Shown in pieces: positions 12,191-24,395 of a stretch of 64,000 bases of DNA. Made by a program: the position numbers and the translations under genes. Source of the stretch: Cryptomeria japonica. Its lineage: Eukaryota > Streptophyta > Pinopsida > Cupressales > Cupressaceae. The number at the start of each line of letters is the position of its first letter. Positions within the stretch are counted from its first letter, which is position 1. The stretch lies in contig NC_081413.1 of NCBI RefSeq assembly GCF_030272615.1, positions 187,202,669 through 187,266,668 of the forward strand, given 5' to 3'. The notes under the pieces are model-generated. The model saw only the letters and a program-made list of their open reading frames with translations, did not search any database and was not told the origin of the DNA.

Positions 12191-12197
12191 TTTATAA
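12191..12197 (-). promoter_or_regulatory. TATA-like box upstream of ORF2
   Basis: TATAAAA on the minus strand, 146 bp before the ORF2 ATG and inside the roughly 300-bp gap after ORF1. A donor-like CAG|GTAAAG lies about 20 bp before the ATG. Together they suggest, but do not prove, a separate transcript for ORF2. Confidence 0.35.
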
Positions 12198-12350
12198 TGT
12201 TAATTTTGCCAACCACCACATTTAATGCTTGTCGGTTAAGTAATGACTTAACTTATCTACCGGTATAGAAGTAATTTCAACTTCTCACCATCAACCGAGG
12301 GAATAATAGCATGTTTCACATTTGGTTGCTAAACCTCAAAGGAATTTTCT

Positions 12351-13487
12351 TTAGTTAGATGAAGAGTCTCCTGCTCGTGTAGTGTTACTTTGTTCTGCCG
12401 ATGGAGTGTTACTCTGTTCTGCCAGTGGAGGAGTATTCCTATCAACATTTAGATCTGACTTTCTGATCCATTGTTTTGAGAATTCTTGCTTTACCCCTTC
12501 AACCTTTTCTTTACCTTTCAAACTAGCACCATTATTACTTTCCGGTGATGCCTTACTTCTGCAAAATTTTGCAATATGTCCAATCTTATTGCAAGCATAA
12601 TAGGTCACATTGTTTTTTTGAATAGCTTTCCCATATCCTATGCCGGTTTGTGTTCTACACTGATTAGATAAGTGTCCAAATCTTCCACAAACATAGCATC
12701 TTACATTCATTTTGCAATTCTCTGAATTATGACCAACTTTGTTGCATTTAGAACATTGACTAGTGGGTGTATTGGTGTTCTAATAATTTATAGATCTACA
12801 TTGATTTGCTCTATGACCATGCTTGTTACAGTTAAAGCATTTGCCATTAAATTTATAAGCAGTAGGATGTCTTACCGGTTTGATATGATCATGTGTGTTT
12901 GCAGTACCAGAGCTTTCACCAGCTTCAAAGCTAAGGCCATTAGTCTCACCATTTGGTTTTTGATTTTTCAGCAAGTCACCAAGTTCTTCTGAGCTTTTCT
13001 TGAATTTTTCCTTGTGTTGATTTGCAGTAGCCAATTCTCTTTCCAAGATACCTTTTTGTCTCATGAGTTCATTTGAGTTATTTTGTGCATGCATCATATC
13101 TGTCTTCAACATATCATTTTCATAACTAAGTCTTGTGTTTTCATCTGCAGCATCATTCAGTCTTCTAGTCAAGTCTTCTTCATTCTTATTTCTATCTTCA
13201 ATTTCTTTACAAAATCTCATAGTCATATCTCGCATCTCATTCTTTGTTGTCATGTTTTCTTGTTTCAGCTTATTCATCAGATCACTAAGAGTTTCCTTTT
13301 CATCATTCTCATTTTGCATCTTTTCACAAAGTTCTCTTCTCTTGTTTCTTGCAATGGTAAGATTTTCTTGAAGTGCTTGAATAATATTCTGTGCAGCCTT
13401 TAGATCATCTTCAAGTTTGATATTTTTCAACTTTTCTGTATCATAGTCTGAGAGAGTTGCTTCTAATTGCTTCATCAAGTTGTCCAT
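12351..13487 (-). pseudogene. Element N ORF1: Gag-like coiled-coil protein with four zinc knuckles
   Basis: I start it at ATG 13487 (MDNLMKQLEATL), because an upstream in-frame ATG lies in the LTR and would translate the primer site and the G-run. Residues 1-190 are almost wholly heptad-like and charged, predicting a long coiled coil. Four CCHC knuckles follow: CFNCNKHGHRANQC, CSKCNKVGHNSENC, CYVCGRFGHLSNQC, and a last one that begins YYAC, so its first Cys has become Tyr. A single TAG at 12782-12780 separates knuckles 1 and 2, and the same frame continues to TAA at 12351. CCHC arrays bind nucleic acid in Gag proteins; the coiled coil probably drives assembly. The lack of the usual Copia Gag fold is unusual. 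Confidence 0.8.
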
Positions 13488-13544
13488 CTCTACTGGTGTC
13501 AAGATCTTCCTCAAGCTGTTAGGCTTCTGAAAATAGAGGACCAG

Positions 13545-13556
13545 GCTCTGATACCA
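13545..13556 (-). other. Primer-binding site of element N
   Basis: TGGTATCAGAGC on the minus strand, a match to the initiator-tRNA-Met type site used by most Copia elements, two bases from the 5' LTR. It fixes the element's orientation. Confidence 0.9.
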
Positions 13557-13558
13557 AT

Positions 13559-14365
13559 TGTTAGGATTCCCAAAGATATTGAGGGGGGGGGGGGGGGGGG
13601 GGGTGGGGGGGTGAATCAATATCTTACCGGTTATATAATTTTCTTAACTTAAAACATGTAAAGCATATCAATATTGTATACCGGTAAACCAAAAATAGTG
13701 TAGTAAACAAGAATAACAACAACCACAAGAAAACACACCATAACACAGTAGTTTAAAGAGGAAATCCGGTGTGGGAAAAACCTCGGTGGGATTTGTGACC
13801 CACAATATTCGCTTACTGGCTAATAAGTGAATATTACTCTTACAATAGGGGTCTGCACATGCAGGAAGGCTAAGTGCCTAGAGCTCACTGCTCAATTACA
13901 AAATGGGAAGTCTCACTGACTTACAAAATGGATTATGCAAATTCAATGTCTTGTATTGCTTCAAAATGGCATCTACTACGCTAGATCCAGTATCGGTTTT
14001 AGCTCTGCTTCATACATAAACCCTTAACCTATAATTCACATATTAGGTCTGCCTTATTTCACCTATCCTCTTCCTTACAAAATGTTCTATAATGATCTCA
14101 TACATATATGAGTCATTTTACAACTTGCCAAGTCGGCTTACAATGATTTTACAATTAATTACAAAATATATTATAAACAAAAATCATGTCAATCTGGGTG
14201 TCGATATACTTCCTTTTACTGTTGGTATTATGTGTGCCAGTGTAGAGTTTGTCGTTGTTGCTGCCGGTTAATTGTCTTGTCAGTATCATATGATTGCAAG
14301 GTTGCCATCAATGACAAAACCTTCAATCACCTACAATATCTCATTGGAGTGTGCATTTGCCAACA
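13559..14365 (-). repeat. 5' LTR of element N
   Basis: 807 bp; longer than its partner mainly because of an expanded G-run (about 13583-13611). It carries the terminal hairpin with a 10-bp perfect stem, AAGATATTGA (13573-13582) and TCAATATCTT (13616-13625). The length of the G-run may be affected by assembly. Confidence 0.92.
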
Positions 14366-14370
14366 GTTAC

Positions 14371-14787
14371 ATATTTTCTTTGATTGCTAACACTGATGAG
14401 CTTAGGATTGTTAGAGAGGCTATGGATATACATGATGCAGATTCTTGGATGGAAGTCATGAATGAAGAGAGTGTTGAAGAAAAATGCTACATGGGATCTA
14501 GTACATTTTCATGTGGGAAGAAAACCTGTTGGTTGTAAATGGTTGTTCAAGAAGAAATTGGGTACAGGTGGTAGTGTTGAGAAGCACAAGGCATGGTTGG
14601 TTGCTAAGGGATATTCCTAGGTGGATGGAATTAAAAATGGGGAGATATTCTCTTTTGTATCTAATTTGACACCGATTCAGTTCTTGTTATCACTTGCAAT
14701 AATTCATGACTTGGAAGCTGAGTAAATGGAAGTGAAGACAACTTTCCTTCATGGTGATTTGGAGGAGGAGATTTATATGAGTAATGG
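14371..14787 (+). pseudogene. Copia I reverse transcriptase N-terminal fragment
   Basis: Continuation of Copia I across element N. It reads IANTDELRIVREAMDIHDAD and SWMEVMNEE, then a KWLFKKKLGT block and FLHGDLEEEIYM, the start of the Copia RT domain. It contains several stops and shifts. It stops at the solo LTR inserted at 14788 and resumes at about 15937. Confidence 0.7.
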
Positions 14788-15936
14788 TGTAATTTGGAAT
14801 CTGGGTCAAATAAAATAATAAAACCATTAATAATCTTATTTAAGAAAAATAAATGAAAGAGGATTGAACCCAATAAATCTAGCCTCAGTCCAAATAAGGA
14901 AAGGATTGATATTTTGATTAGATTCACCTTGATTGGGAATGATTATCCTCTTTCTTAGTTGAATTTGGAATGTAGTGAGATTAGGGAAAAATGATGAATA
15001 ATTGAAGTGAATCGTCACAAATAGACTACTACTGATATCCCACAAAGCCACAAACTAAGATTTGGGCAAAAGAAGATGTTTAAAACATGTTCCTGGAAGT
15101 TCGACTTGATTTTTCAAGACTAGGTAGCACAAATCCGACCTAGTTTTCCAATTTTTTTGTTGTTGAAAGTTGAACTTGTTCGTCATTGTTGACTCTATCG
15201 GAATTCCTGAGTACAGCTCCTACATTTGTTCCTTGCACACAAAAAATTAGGAAATAGGTTAGGAACAGGGGTTTTCCTTCGGTCAAACCCTGGTTTTGGA
15301 ATTAACCATGAAATTGAATTGATAAATGTAATGAAAAGACTATAATAAAATACCTTTCTTTTGAGGGAAAGGCTAAAATGCTTGAAACGACAATTTATAC
15401 CTTGATGAAGTTTTGTTTGACCTTCACACAAATTTTTTAGGGTTTCATGTAGAATATCTTCATAAAACATTGATCATGGATGCCATCTTCAATACTTGAA
15501 CTTTATTTCACTTCTGCCCCAATGCTTGATGAATGACGGCTTGCTTGCTCACTTGAATTGAATTAGGATCATAATTTTTTTCTATTGAAAAATGTTAGGT
15601 TTCAAATGAGAGGGGTAGACCTCCTTTTATACTTGACTACCTAAAAATAAATTAAATTTCTGGAAGGCCAACATGGGATCTAGTTTCTCTCTCAAATAAA
15701 ATGATCGTTGTAGGGCCCAATAATGGGTCCTAATTAGGAGGACCAAGGCCCCCAACATCCTAGTCCTAAAAAATCTGGACTCGGCATGAGGGGGAAGAAG
15801 AGGAGATGATGAAAATGTAGGATTGATAGGGGGTGTGAGCAGATTTAGCATTGCTATCAGACATCTAAAGTCGGAACGTCAAAGTGAGGCCTAGGTGAGG
15901 ACAAAATTGTAAGCAAGTACAATTTACAATGCTACA
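14788..15936 (-). mobile_element. Solo LTR of a gypsy family related to gypsy B
   Basis: About 1,149 bp from TGTAATTTGG to GCTACA, splitting the Copia I reverse transcriptase between the IYM block and the following coding block. It shares features with the gypsy B LTR at 41855-43069: the GGAATTAACCA(T/A)GAAA block (15299 and 42401) and the end ACAATTT(T)AC(A/G)ATGCTACA. A solo LTR results from recombination between the two LTRs of a full element. I could not resolve a clean 5-bp target duplication, so the ends may be off by several bases. Confidence 0.6.
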
Positions 15937-16594
15937 ACATGTCATGGCTAGAGCACTTCATTGAGAAAGGTAAAGAAATTACATTATGCAAGTTGAAGGA
16001 ATATCTTTATGGATTAAAGAAATCTCCTCTAGAATATGGTATCAAAATTTTGACACCTATGTGTTGTCTTTGGGATTTTTGAGATCTAAATTTGACCATT
16101 GTATTAATTAAAAATTTGAGAATGATCACATTCTCATTAGTGTCCTCTATGTGGATGATATGTTTTTCATTGGGAATGACAAAAGAATGATTTCAAATCT
16201 GAAGTCTCAGTTGTCAACATAGTTTGATATGAGCAATATAGGTGTGGTGAGGTACATTCTAGAAATGTAGATCGGAATAGATAGAGCTAACAAAAAGCTT
16301 TAGGTTAATCAGAGAAAGTATGTGAACTATGTGTTGGAGAGATTCAACATGACAACTTGCAGACAAGTAGTTGTTCCAATTGTTTAGAAGACAAAGCTTT
16401 CTATGGAGAATTGTCCAAAATCTCCTGAGATGGAGGACATGACCATAGTTCCTTTATGCAAGCGTTGTCAATATCTTAATGTATGTTATGGTATATACAA
16501 GGCCAAACATTTCCCAAGTAGTAACTACTCAACCTTGTCATTCTTTGAGTATGCATGGATATATGGATTTTGATTGGGCATGTGACATTGAAAA
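15937..16594 (+). pseudogene. Copia I reverse transcriptase C-terminus and RNase H start, broken
   Basis: Plus-strand fragments include LKEYLYGLKKSPLEYG, a degraded VDD region near 16150 (CTCTATGTGGATGATATG), QKYVNYVLERFNM, and the RNase H opening GYMDFDWACDIEK. Several frame changes and stops occur. RNase H then ends abruptly and joins the inside of the 3' LTR, so the catalytic remainder and the polypurine tract are deleted. Confidence 0.65.
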
Positions 16595-17302
16595 ATGATG
16601 CTCATTTGGAGAGAAGTATTTTTGAAAAATTCTCAAATGAGTGTTATGGTGACACATGACAATGTTTTGGAGTTATCTCATAGCATGGATTTGGAAAGAT
16701 TCTTTGTGGGACCAATTTGATCACTCAAATAGACTTGGAGTTAAATAGAAAGTTGTAAATTGGCAGTTGGCTATATTTTCTCAACTGGGATGTCTAGCAT
16801 GTGAGAATTAAATATTATTTGCATTAAATAATATTTTGGAGCCTTGTGTGGTGTTGCATGTTGCTATAGGATTGGCAAGTTGCCTTGTGGGTTAGTTTGG
16901 ACTTATGCATGATGTTTGTTATCAGTTTGCATGCATGCAAAGATGATGGAGATGACATGTGGCATCTATGTTGAAGATTTATATTTTGTTACTAACTTAG
17001 TCATTTTGTAGAGTTGATTTTGTATTGTTTAGTGAAGTCGTCATGCTGCTAGACTCACTCTATAATGTACCACGGTTTGAAGACATGTGCAAGAACCTAT
17101 ACTATATGCATTGTATTGTAAAAATTTATAGTAATACAAATAGATGTGTTTTGGTGTGGTGGGTTTTTGTTTTCCCACATAATTTTTTTGTTATCATTAT
17201 TATTGTTAAATCTGATATTTAATGTATGCACATCTTTGTTGTCTGAGGTTTGCAAAGAAATTTTTGTGAGATTTATTGTTTCCACACTCTACTTTCCTTT
17301 TA
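16595..17302 (+). repeat. 3' LTR of Copia I, 5'-truncated
   Basis: Aligns with 4475-5245 of the 5' LTR; its beginning was lost together with the RNase H end. The terminal CA has mutated to TA. Confidence 0.7.
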
Positions 17303-18870
17303 GATTTTGGGTAGTCACTTATGATTAATTTATAGTATAAATACAACTTATAAATTGTATGCTAAATAATCATTTATCAATTGTTTTTTAAATGATTTAT
17401 TTGCTAAACACCAACTTATTAACTAAACACAATATAAAAAGATAACTCGATTTATAAAATTGATGTTATTATTGATGTATATAACAATACCTCTTTAAAA
17501 TGCACTAATATAACTATATTCTATTGTAATTTCACTCCTCCCTATTATCTATATTCTTCCAATTATTCCACTCAAAAAGTTTTATTACTAGTCATGTTCT
17601 ATTTCTTGTTAGTTGTGTATAGTCACAATGCTTTGCTTTCTCTTTATTCTCAAAGTCCAAGAAATCATTGTCCTTCCTCATATCTTTCCCTAATTTGTAA
17701 ATTAAAAAATTAGCCTAATTATCTTTTTCATTCTTAATTAAAAAATCATATGACCTAATTCCAAATTCCTAGCCATCACATGATGTATTATTTTTCTAGC
17801 TAGAAAAGTAGCAATGATAGGACAAACTCATTGAAGTTACAAAATGAAGATTGAAACCTTTGTCTTTGTAAAAACTTTCCCTTCTCGAAACTCCAATTCA
17901 GTGGTCATTCAATTTTGGATCTTACCCAACTTACCAATAAAAAACATTAAAAAAGTTCAAAGCAAATGAAACAAGCCTAGGTCCTCCCTAACCATACATG
18001 TGATGTATATAATGTTTTGTCTACATAGAATACAAAATAATTATTATAGTTTATTAAACTTTGTTCTCATACATCACAAGTCCCCATAAATATTGACCTC
18101 AACAAACATGATAATTTGGCATGACACTTGGTCAACAATATGATAAGTTTGGCACATCCTCCTCCTTCAAACCCATCTATATACTATAGGTGACATCTTT
18201 TAAATCAATTATATAAAAAATCATAAAGACCCAAAAGTGGCTCAAAGACATGAGGAATCTTTTTGAGTTGATAAACAACTTTCCCACGTGATAAACTAAT
18301 CCAGTGAGCCATGAAAATGAATTTAAAATGCATATAGTATTAGTTTTCAATGGAATGATAATCTCAACATTCAATTATTAAACTCCATAATTATGAGTCC
18401 ATTGTCCTTCCATGTGGGAGGCCTCAAAGCTTGGTATTGGCATTCAATGTCCAAGACAGGGGCATAATTGGGATTGAGCTTTTGTTCTTATCGAAGAATT
18501 CTAATGACTCAAAAGCCCTAATCATTATAAAAGTGCTCAGAGTCAACTTCTTATAATGTGCATATGCTTAAGAAATTGATATTCAGGTGAATTGAATGAA
18601 TCTGGCAAGTCCAAGACATGGAACCTCACTAGCTTAGGGACAATACACATGTGAGTGAGCTTTTAATAATGATATTAAGGGCCAAAACTTCCTAGGGTTC
18701 CTTCCAAGAGACAACAGTTAACTTGGGATCAATGAATAATTAAATATTATTAATTTACACTTTTCTTCAATTTAATAAATAAAATATAAAAAACCTACCA
18801 TTAACTACTTCTAGAGCTGTATTCTTTTCAGAGATTCTTATGATAATAGTAAGAAATTCCTTGGTTAAAG
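17303..18870. other. AT-rich sequence without a recognisable feature
   Basis: No LTR termini, protein motif or long frame was found on either strand. It may be unique intergenic DNA or a very old repeat. Confidence 0.4.
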
Positions 18871-19265
18871 ACACGTTTAAATACCACCACCTCATACGTG
18901 GTTTGTATACCGTATTATACGGCACAAAGTACGGTGAAACCACGAGCCCTCCAATAAATGTGGGTCCCACATTACAGAAGTTCCTAGAAGGGAACAAATT
19001 TGAAGTTAAAAATTTTCGTTCAGGGACGATCTAGATGTATTCCGAACTCTGTGGAATGAATCTTCTTTACAAGTTGCGCGTATTTTAGTGAAGGCCCCGC
19101 ATTACTGCTCTCTTCCTGTGGGTCCCACTTGGAGGCGCAGTTGCCGCACAACGGCCATCAATCACATCACGCTTACGTCATCCTCGAGAATCGTGTGACA
19201 GCGACTGATTCCATGCAGGAAGATCATGACGTCACCTGATCCCACGCCTTTAAAACGAGAATTCA
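18871..19265 (+). promoter_or_regulatory. Promoter-like island with paired TCP-type and bZIP-type sites
   Basis: The island has more G/C than its flanks and contains two copies of the palindrome GTGGGTCCCAC (18960-18970 and 19118-19128), which includes the GTGGNCCC/GGNCCCAC core bound by TCP factors. It also holds TTACGTCA (19173-19180) and the bZIP palindrome TGACGTCA (19227-19234). An imperfect palindrome CCGTAT...ATACGG lies at 18910-18922. A weak TATA-like CTTTAAAAC follows at about 19249, then an ATG at 19273 with only a short frame. The motif density suggests a real or former promoter, but no downstream gene was recognised. Confidence 0.35.
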
Positions 19266-19506
19266 ATTCAAAATGGCTATGGAGTTTTTAACTTAAATTA
19301 GGTAGGTATGTGTAAAGAGAGAGTGAGGTAAGAATTAAGACTCATTTTTTGCATGGATATCCATAAGTGTGGTAACAGATGAATGAACGTCACTCATAGG
19401 ATGGAGGACATGTCTATTTGTGGTAAATAAAACCAAGCAAGCATGGATGTATGGTTAATTCAATTCTTTGTTTTTTTGTCTGGGTATGTGATGGTCCTTG
19501 GGAAAC

Positions 19507-19812
19507 AGTGAGATTTGTTTCTTTCATTATCGTGAAATTTGTTTCTCTCATTATCGTGAGATTTGTAGGTTTTTATCTTTTCGTTTCATAGGTTGTTTCG
19601 TCTCTTGGATGTTACTACAAACATTCATTCAATGGATTGTTTTATTTTCATTCGATGTCAAGCTTACTTATTTGGTCTCTTGGATGTTACTACAAACATT
19701 CATTCAATGGATTGTTTTATTTTCAATTGATGTCAAGCTTACTAGACATACAAAGGTACATGAATTGATGTTTTACACATCGAAGACTTTCGAGAGGAAA
19801 TCATATGGATAA
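19507..19812 (+). repeat. Short tandem duplications inside an open frame of unknown meaning
   Basis: A 75-bp unit is duplicated in tandem (19601-19675 and 19676-19750) with few differences, and a shorter unit of about 26 bp (GATTTGTTTC...ATTATCGTGA) is repeated near 19510-19563. Because 75 is a multiple of three, a 104-codon frame from 19498 stays open and repeats WMLLQTFIQWIVLFS. No family is recognised and codon use is not persuasive, so I annotate the duplication rather than a gene. Confidence 0.6.
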
Positions 19813-19949
19813 TTGTAAAGGGAAATGTAATTTCTATAAGCATAACTTAGGTAATTGAATAATTGTTAAATTGTTTAGTTTAGGAAACCGATGTGAAAGA
19901 TTAAGATACTTAACATTGATAATAATGGTGAAGATGTTAATATTTTGTA

Positions 19950-20370
19950 GGAATGGGAAGCAATAAAAAAACTTGAGAGAATTGAGAAAGATTTGTCTAA
20001 ACTTAAAAATCAAGTTAAGACAAAAATATGGCTATGAAAAAATAGAAAAAGGATATCAATGACAAGATTGTTGTTCTAGAATATGGATGGAATCCATTAA
20101 AGACAACTTAGAACATGTGGTTTAGATGAGTAAGTGCACTATTCAAAACAATGTTGCAAGTACTTAAAATCTTGATTGAAAAACTCAAATATCTCCATGA
20201 AGGTCAAGTTGTGCGAGGGATTGAAAAAGTTGGTAGAAATGAGCATGTTGGTCCAAGTACCAAAACTTATGCCAACAAGAAGAATTATTTCAAGGGTGAA
20301 AATAAATATTTTATTGGCTTTGCCAAAATTATAAGGAGGCTTTTACTAGAAAATGGAAGCTACTGAAACT
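19950..20370 (+). pseudogene. Possible remnant of an unknown coding sequence
   Basis: After a splice-acceptor-like TTTTGTAG (about 19943-19950), the plus strand reads EWEAIKKLERIEKDLSKLKN, a charged helical stretch, followed by stops and shifts and a short frame at 20151-20366. It lies about 0.7 kb downstream of the promoter-like island. I do not recognise it, and chance is a real alternative. Confidence 0.2.
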
Positions 20371-20829
20371 TTGAAGCATAATTTGTAGTTTGTTTCCTGT
20401 TAAATTTATTATTCTATTGATACTAATAGTTAAGGAGGTTTGTAAAGATGATGTAATCCTCAACCCATCCATAAATCTTTATTCGTGTGACAAGATTAGG
20501 AGTGTATGTCCATTTTAGCAACTCCCTAATCTAAAACCTTGTACAATTCTTATGAAAAGTACAAATAATGAATCATTTTAGATTTTGTTAGCCCTTATAA
20601 TGAATATTAATTTGGTCTTTTAGCATTCAACTAATATTTGTTGATTTCACCCATGGTTGAGAGTGAAACTAATATATTCAAGGGACTTAATGACTATATA
20701 TCCCTTCCAAGTTATATGTGTGATTAAGCTAGGAATACAATTGTTTTGTTATTGTATATATAAATTTAGTGAGGCCTTTACAATCTATACTATTTTTTTT
20801 TCCCAAAGTGTCAAGTAAACTTTTAACAT

Positions 20830-21070
20830 GATTGGTGATGTTGGCATAACATGCCCTTTGATACCATGTGAAGCACTTTTGACCTGGAGCTATGAACCAA
20901 TGAAGTCACAAATGGGGGACCTCATCCCCATTTGACAATGTTGAGGCTCAAACTCGTGAGAAAATTGGATCAGTGAAGGGACATGCCTACAATCACAATG
21001 ACACAATGAGGGTTTGAACCTTGGTGTTCACAACAACAACATCACCACTTAACCAACACACTATGAGAAG
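20830..21070 (-). mobile_element. Possible tRNA-derived SINE or LTR leader fragment
   Basis: The minus strand has an A-box-like TTGGTTAAGTGG (21056-21045) and a B-box-like GGTTCAAACC (21020-21011), in the order and near the spacing of a Pol III promoter, followed by about 150 bp of non-coding sequence. TGGTATCAAAGGGC near 20868 also resembles a Copia primer site, so an LTR-leader fragment is an alternative. No target duplication was resolved. Confidence 0.3.
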
Positions 21071-21299
21071 AGCCCCTTACAACCTATACTAGTTATACAT
21101 TAGTTAAAAATGTTATTATATTCTAAGTGGTTGGAAATCCATATAGTCCATACAAATCTTTAGAGCCCTTGGCCTTCATAATATGTGTCTTATTATAGAT
21201 ATTTTGAACTAGATGAAATTTTAGATATTGAAACCTTTGGCTTGTTTATTATAATAGTTGAACATTATAGACAAATGTAATTTTAAAACAATTAGAATT

Positions 21300-22729
<1,430 letters not shown>

Positions 22730-24075
22730 TGTTTGCAACAATGCAACAAACTAAAGGGGAGGGTGAATCAGTTTGCATAAAAACTCTACACAACTCAAAT
22801 TTAAATTTAGATCTGATAATTGACAGTTAAAGCACAAATCAACACCACATCAATAACACACATAACACCAAGATTTTTGACATGGAAAACCTGGTTAAGG
22901 GAAAAACCATGGTGTGAACCTACCCACAATGAGATAATACCCTATTAGGAGTAAATGAAATATTACAATGGGGAATGCACATGCATTCAAGCACACTACC
23001 TAGAGCTCACTGCTCAAATCAAAAAACAAGAAGGGCGACAACCCTGAGCAAGACTCACTATCTTACAAAAGAATTTGGATTACATCCGGAGAATTATGAA
23101 CTGGTGAAATAGCATCTCCTCATGCCTGGTTACAGTTCCAGTTAAGCACAGTCTAATATGCTCTGCCACACTCTTCCTTCACAGTTCTAAAAGATCAAAA
23201 CACTTGCTTGCACACTTAATCGCAGATACCATGCAAATACAACTCAAATGAATATTACATATATTTATACAAATCAACAACCTATATTTCAAGGTCGGCT
23301 CAACCCACAACACAAATTACAAAATAAGATCCATACACGCTACAACAACACATGCGGACCAAAACAATGTCAACTAAGACACAGTCGGGACCCAAAACAA
23401 CTCCTTGATCACAAAACACCTCCAAGAATTATACCTTGAACATCTACAACATGCTCCAATCACCATGAATGTCGCATAACACGAAGAACACCATCGGATC
23501 AAGAAAATGATCATTAACATGCACAACGATCAATGCGAACCATCAACATAGATAAAACACAATCTGAAAACATCCACAAGCAACATGAATCACTATAGCA
23601 ACAACCGCAACATCACAACTTACTAAAATCTTCATCATCATACCGAACCTCAAGAACATACGTTGAATGAACTATCAAACTAAGAAATTCACTTGCGGAC
23701 CTCCAAATCACGAACCATCAGAACTGAGGACACACCAAAATGTCCCAAACACTCTGCCAAATCCACAAACCAAGATATTGTAATTATGGAGCAATGTGGA
23801 GCAATATCCAAAACAATGAACAACACTGAACAACTGAAAACCAACCTGCATACCGAACCTCACACCTTGATCAAATCGCCATGCAGACCACAAAAACTTC
23901 TGCTAAATCAACTAGAGATACTTATCTCAAAACCCATTAAACTGCAACAACTCAACTACAACACACTGGCCAAACCAACTTATTTAATCTGACTGCAAAA
24001 CTGGAACACATAGAAGAATATGTTGACATTAATGACAAAACATTGTTCCAGCAAACTTCTCAACAATATCCAACA
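22730..24075 (-). repeat. 3' LTR of Copia II
   Basis: 1,346 bp, TGTTTGC...CCAACA. Its first part (22730-23108) matches 30171-30552. It carries the shared block CCTAGAGCTCACTGCTCA (22999-23016) and the terminal hairpin CAAACT/AGTTTG. Confidence 0.88.
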
Positions 24076-24090
24076 ATCTCCCCCTTTGGA
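24076..24090 (-). other. Polypurine tract of Copia II
   Basis: Minus strand CCAAAGGGGGAGAT directly before TGTTGG, the standard Copia tract. Confidence 0.85.
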
Positions 24091-24395
24091 ATTCATGGAA
24101 ACATATGAATGTGAAAGACAATCAATGCAAAGAAATAAATCAACCAACAATCTCAAAATATATATATACTCTCTCTTCCCCTGAGATCAACACAAGATAT
24201 GACAGTTTTTCACATGACTCTCTCTCCCTTTAACATTAATGCTAAATGAACATATGCATAACATAATTCTCTCCCCCTAATAATAGACTTAACATACAAT
24301 GCTGACTACTCCCCCTGAGTAGCAACCACCACTCATCAATCTGGATCATAAGATATCTCTGTGAAGTTCACCAGACTGATGCAAATACATGCATC

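Larger units (their letters stand above)
7797..14365 (-). mobile_element. Element N: complete non-autonomous LTR retrotransposon with two unusual ORFs
   Basis: A 6,569-bp element in minus orientation bounded by TG...CA LTRs and flanked by the perfect 5-bp duplication GTTAC (7792-7796 and 14366-14370). A TGGTATCAGAGC primer site adjoins the right (5') LTR, and a polypurine tract adjoins the left (3') LTR. The internal 4,967 bp carry a Gag-like ORF1 and a very long ORF2, but no protease, integrase or reverse transcriptase motif in any frame. It must have used enzymes supplied in trans, probably by a Copia with a similar LTR. By eye its LTRs differ at roughly one base in twenty in the first 430 bp, so the insertion is not recent. 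It sits inside Copia I. Confidence 0.9.
4278..17302 (+). mobile_element. Copia I: old Ty1/copia retrotransposon carrying two nested insertions
   Basis: Plus-strand element with a 5' LTR (4278-5245), degraded primer site, gag, protease, integrase and reverse transcriptase fragments, then a shortened 3' LTR (about 16595-17302). It was interrupted by element N (7797-14365) and by a solo gypsy LTR (14788-15936). Removing these two insertions leaves the usual Copia order gag-PR-IN-RT-RH. Most of RNase H and the polypurine tract are missing, and the RH start joins directly to the inside of the 3' LTR. No matching target duplication was found at the outer ends. It is the oldest layer here, with many stops and shifts. 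Confidence 0.75.

Noticed and set aside
13488-13619. N-terminal extension of ORF1 with a proline run, starting at 13619
   Set aside because: It translates LTR and primer-site sequence; the prolines come from the G-run. ATG 13487 is the first start inside the element interior.
19498-19812. A 104-codon frame as a real gene
   Set aside because: Its length depends on a 75-bp duplication in frame, and no family or start context supports it.
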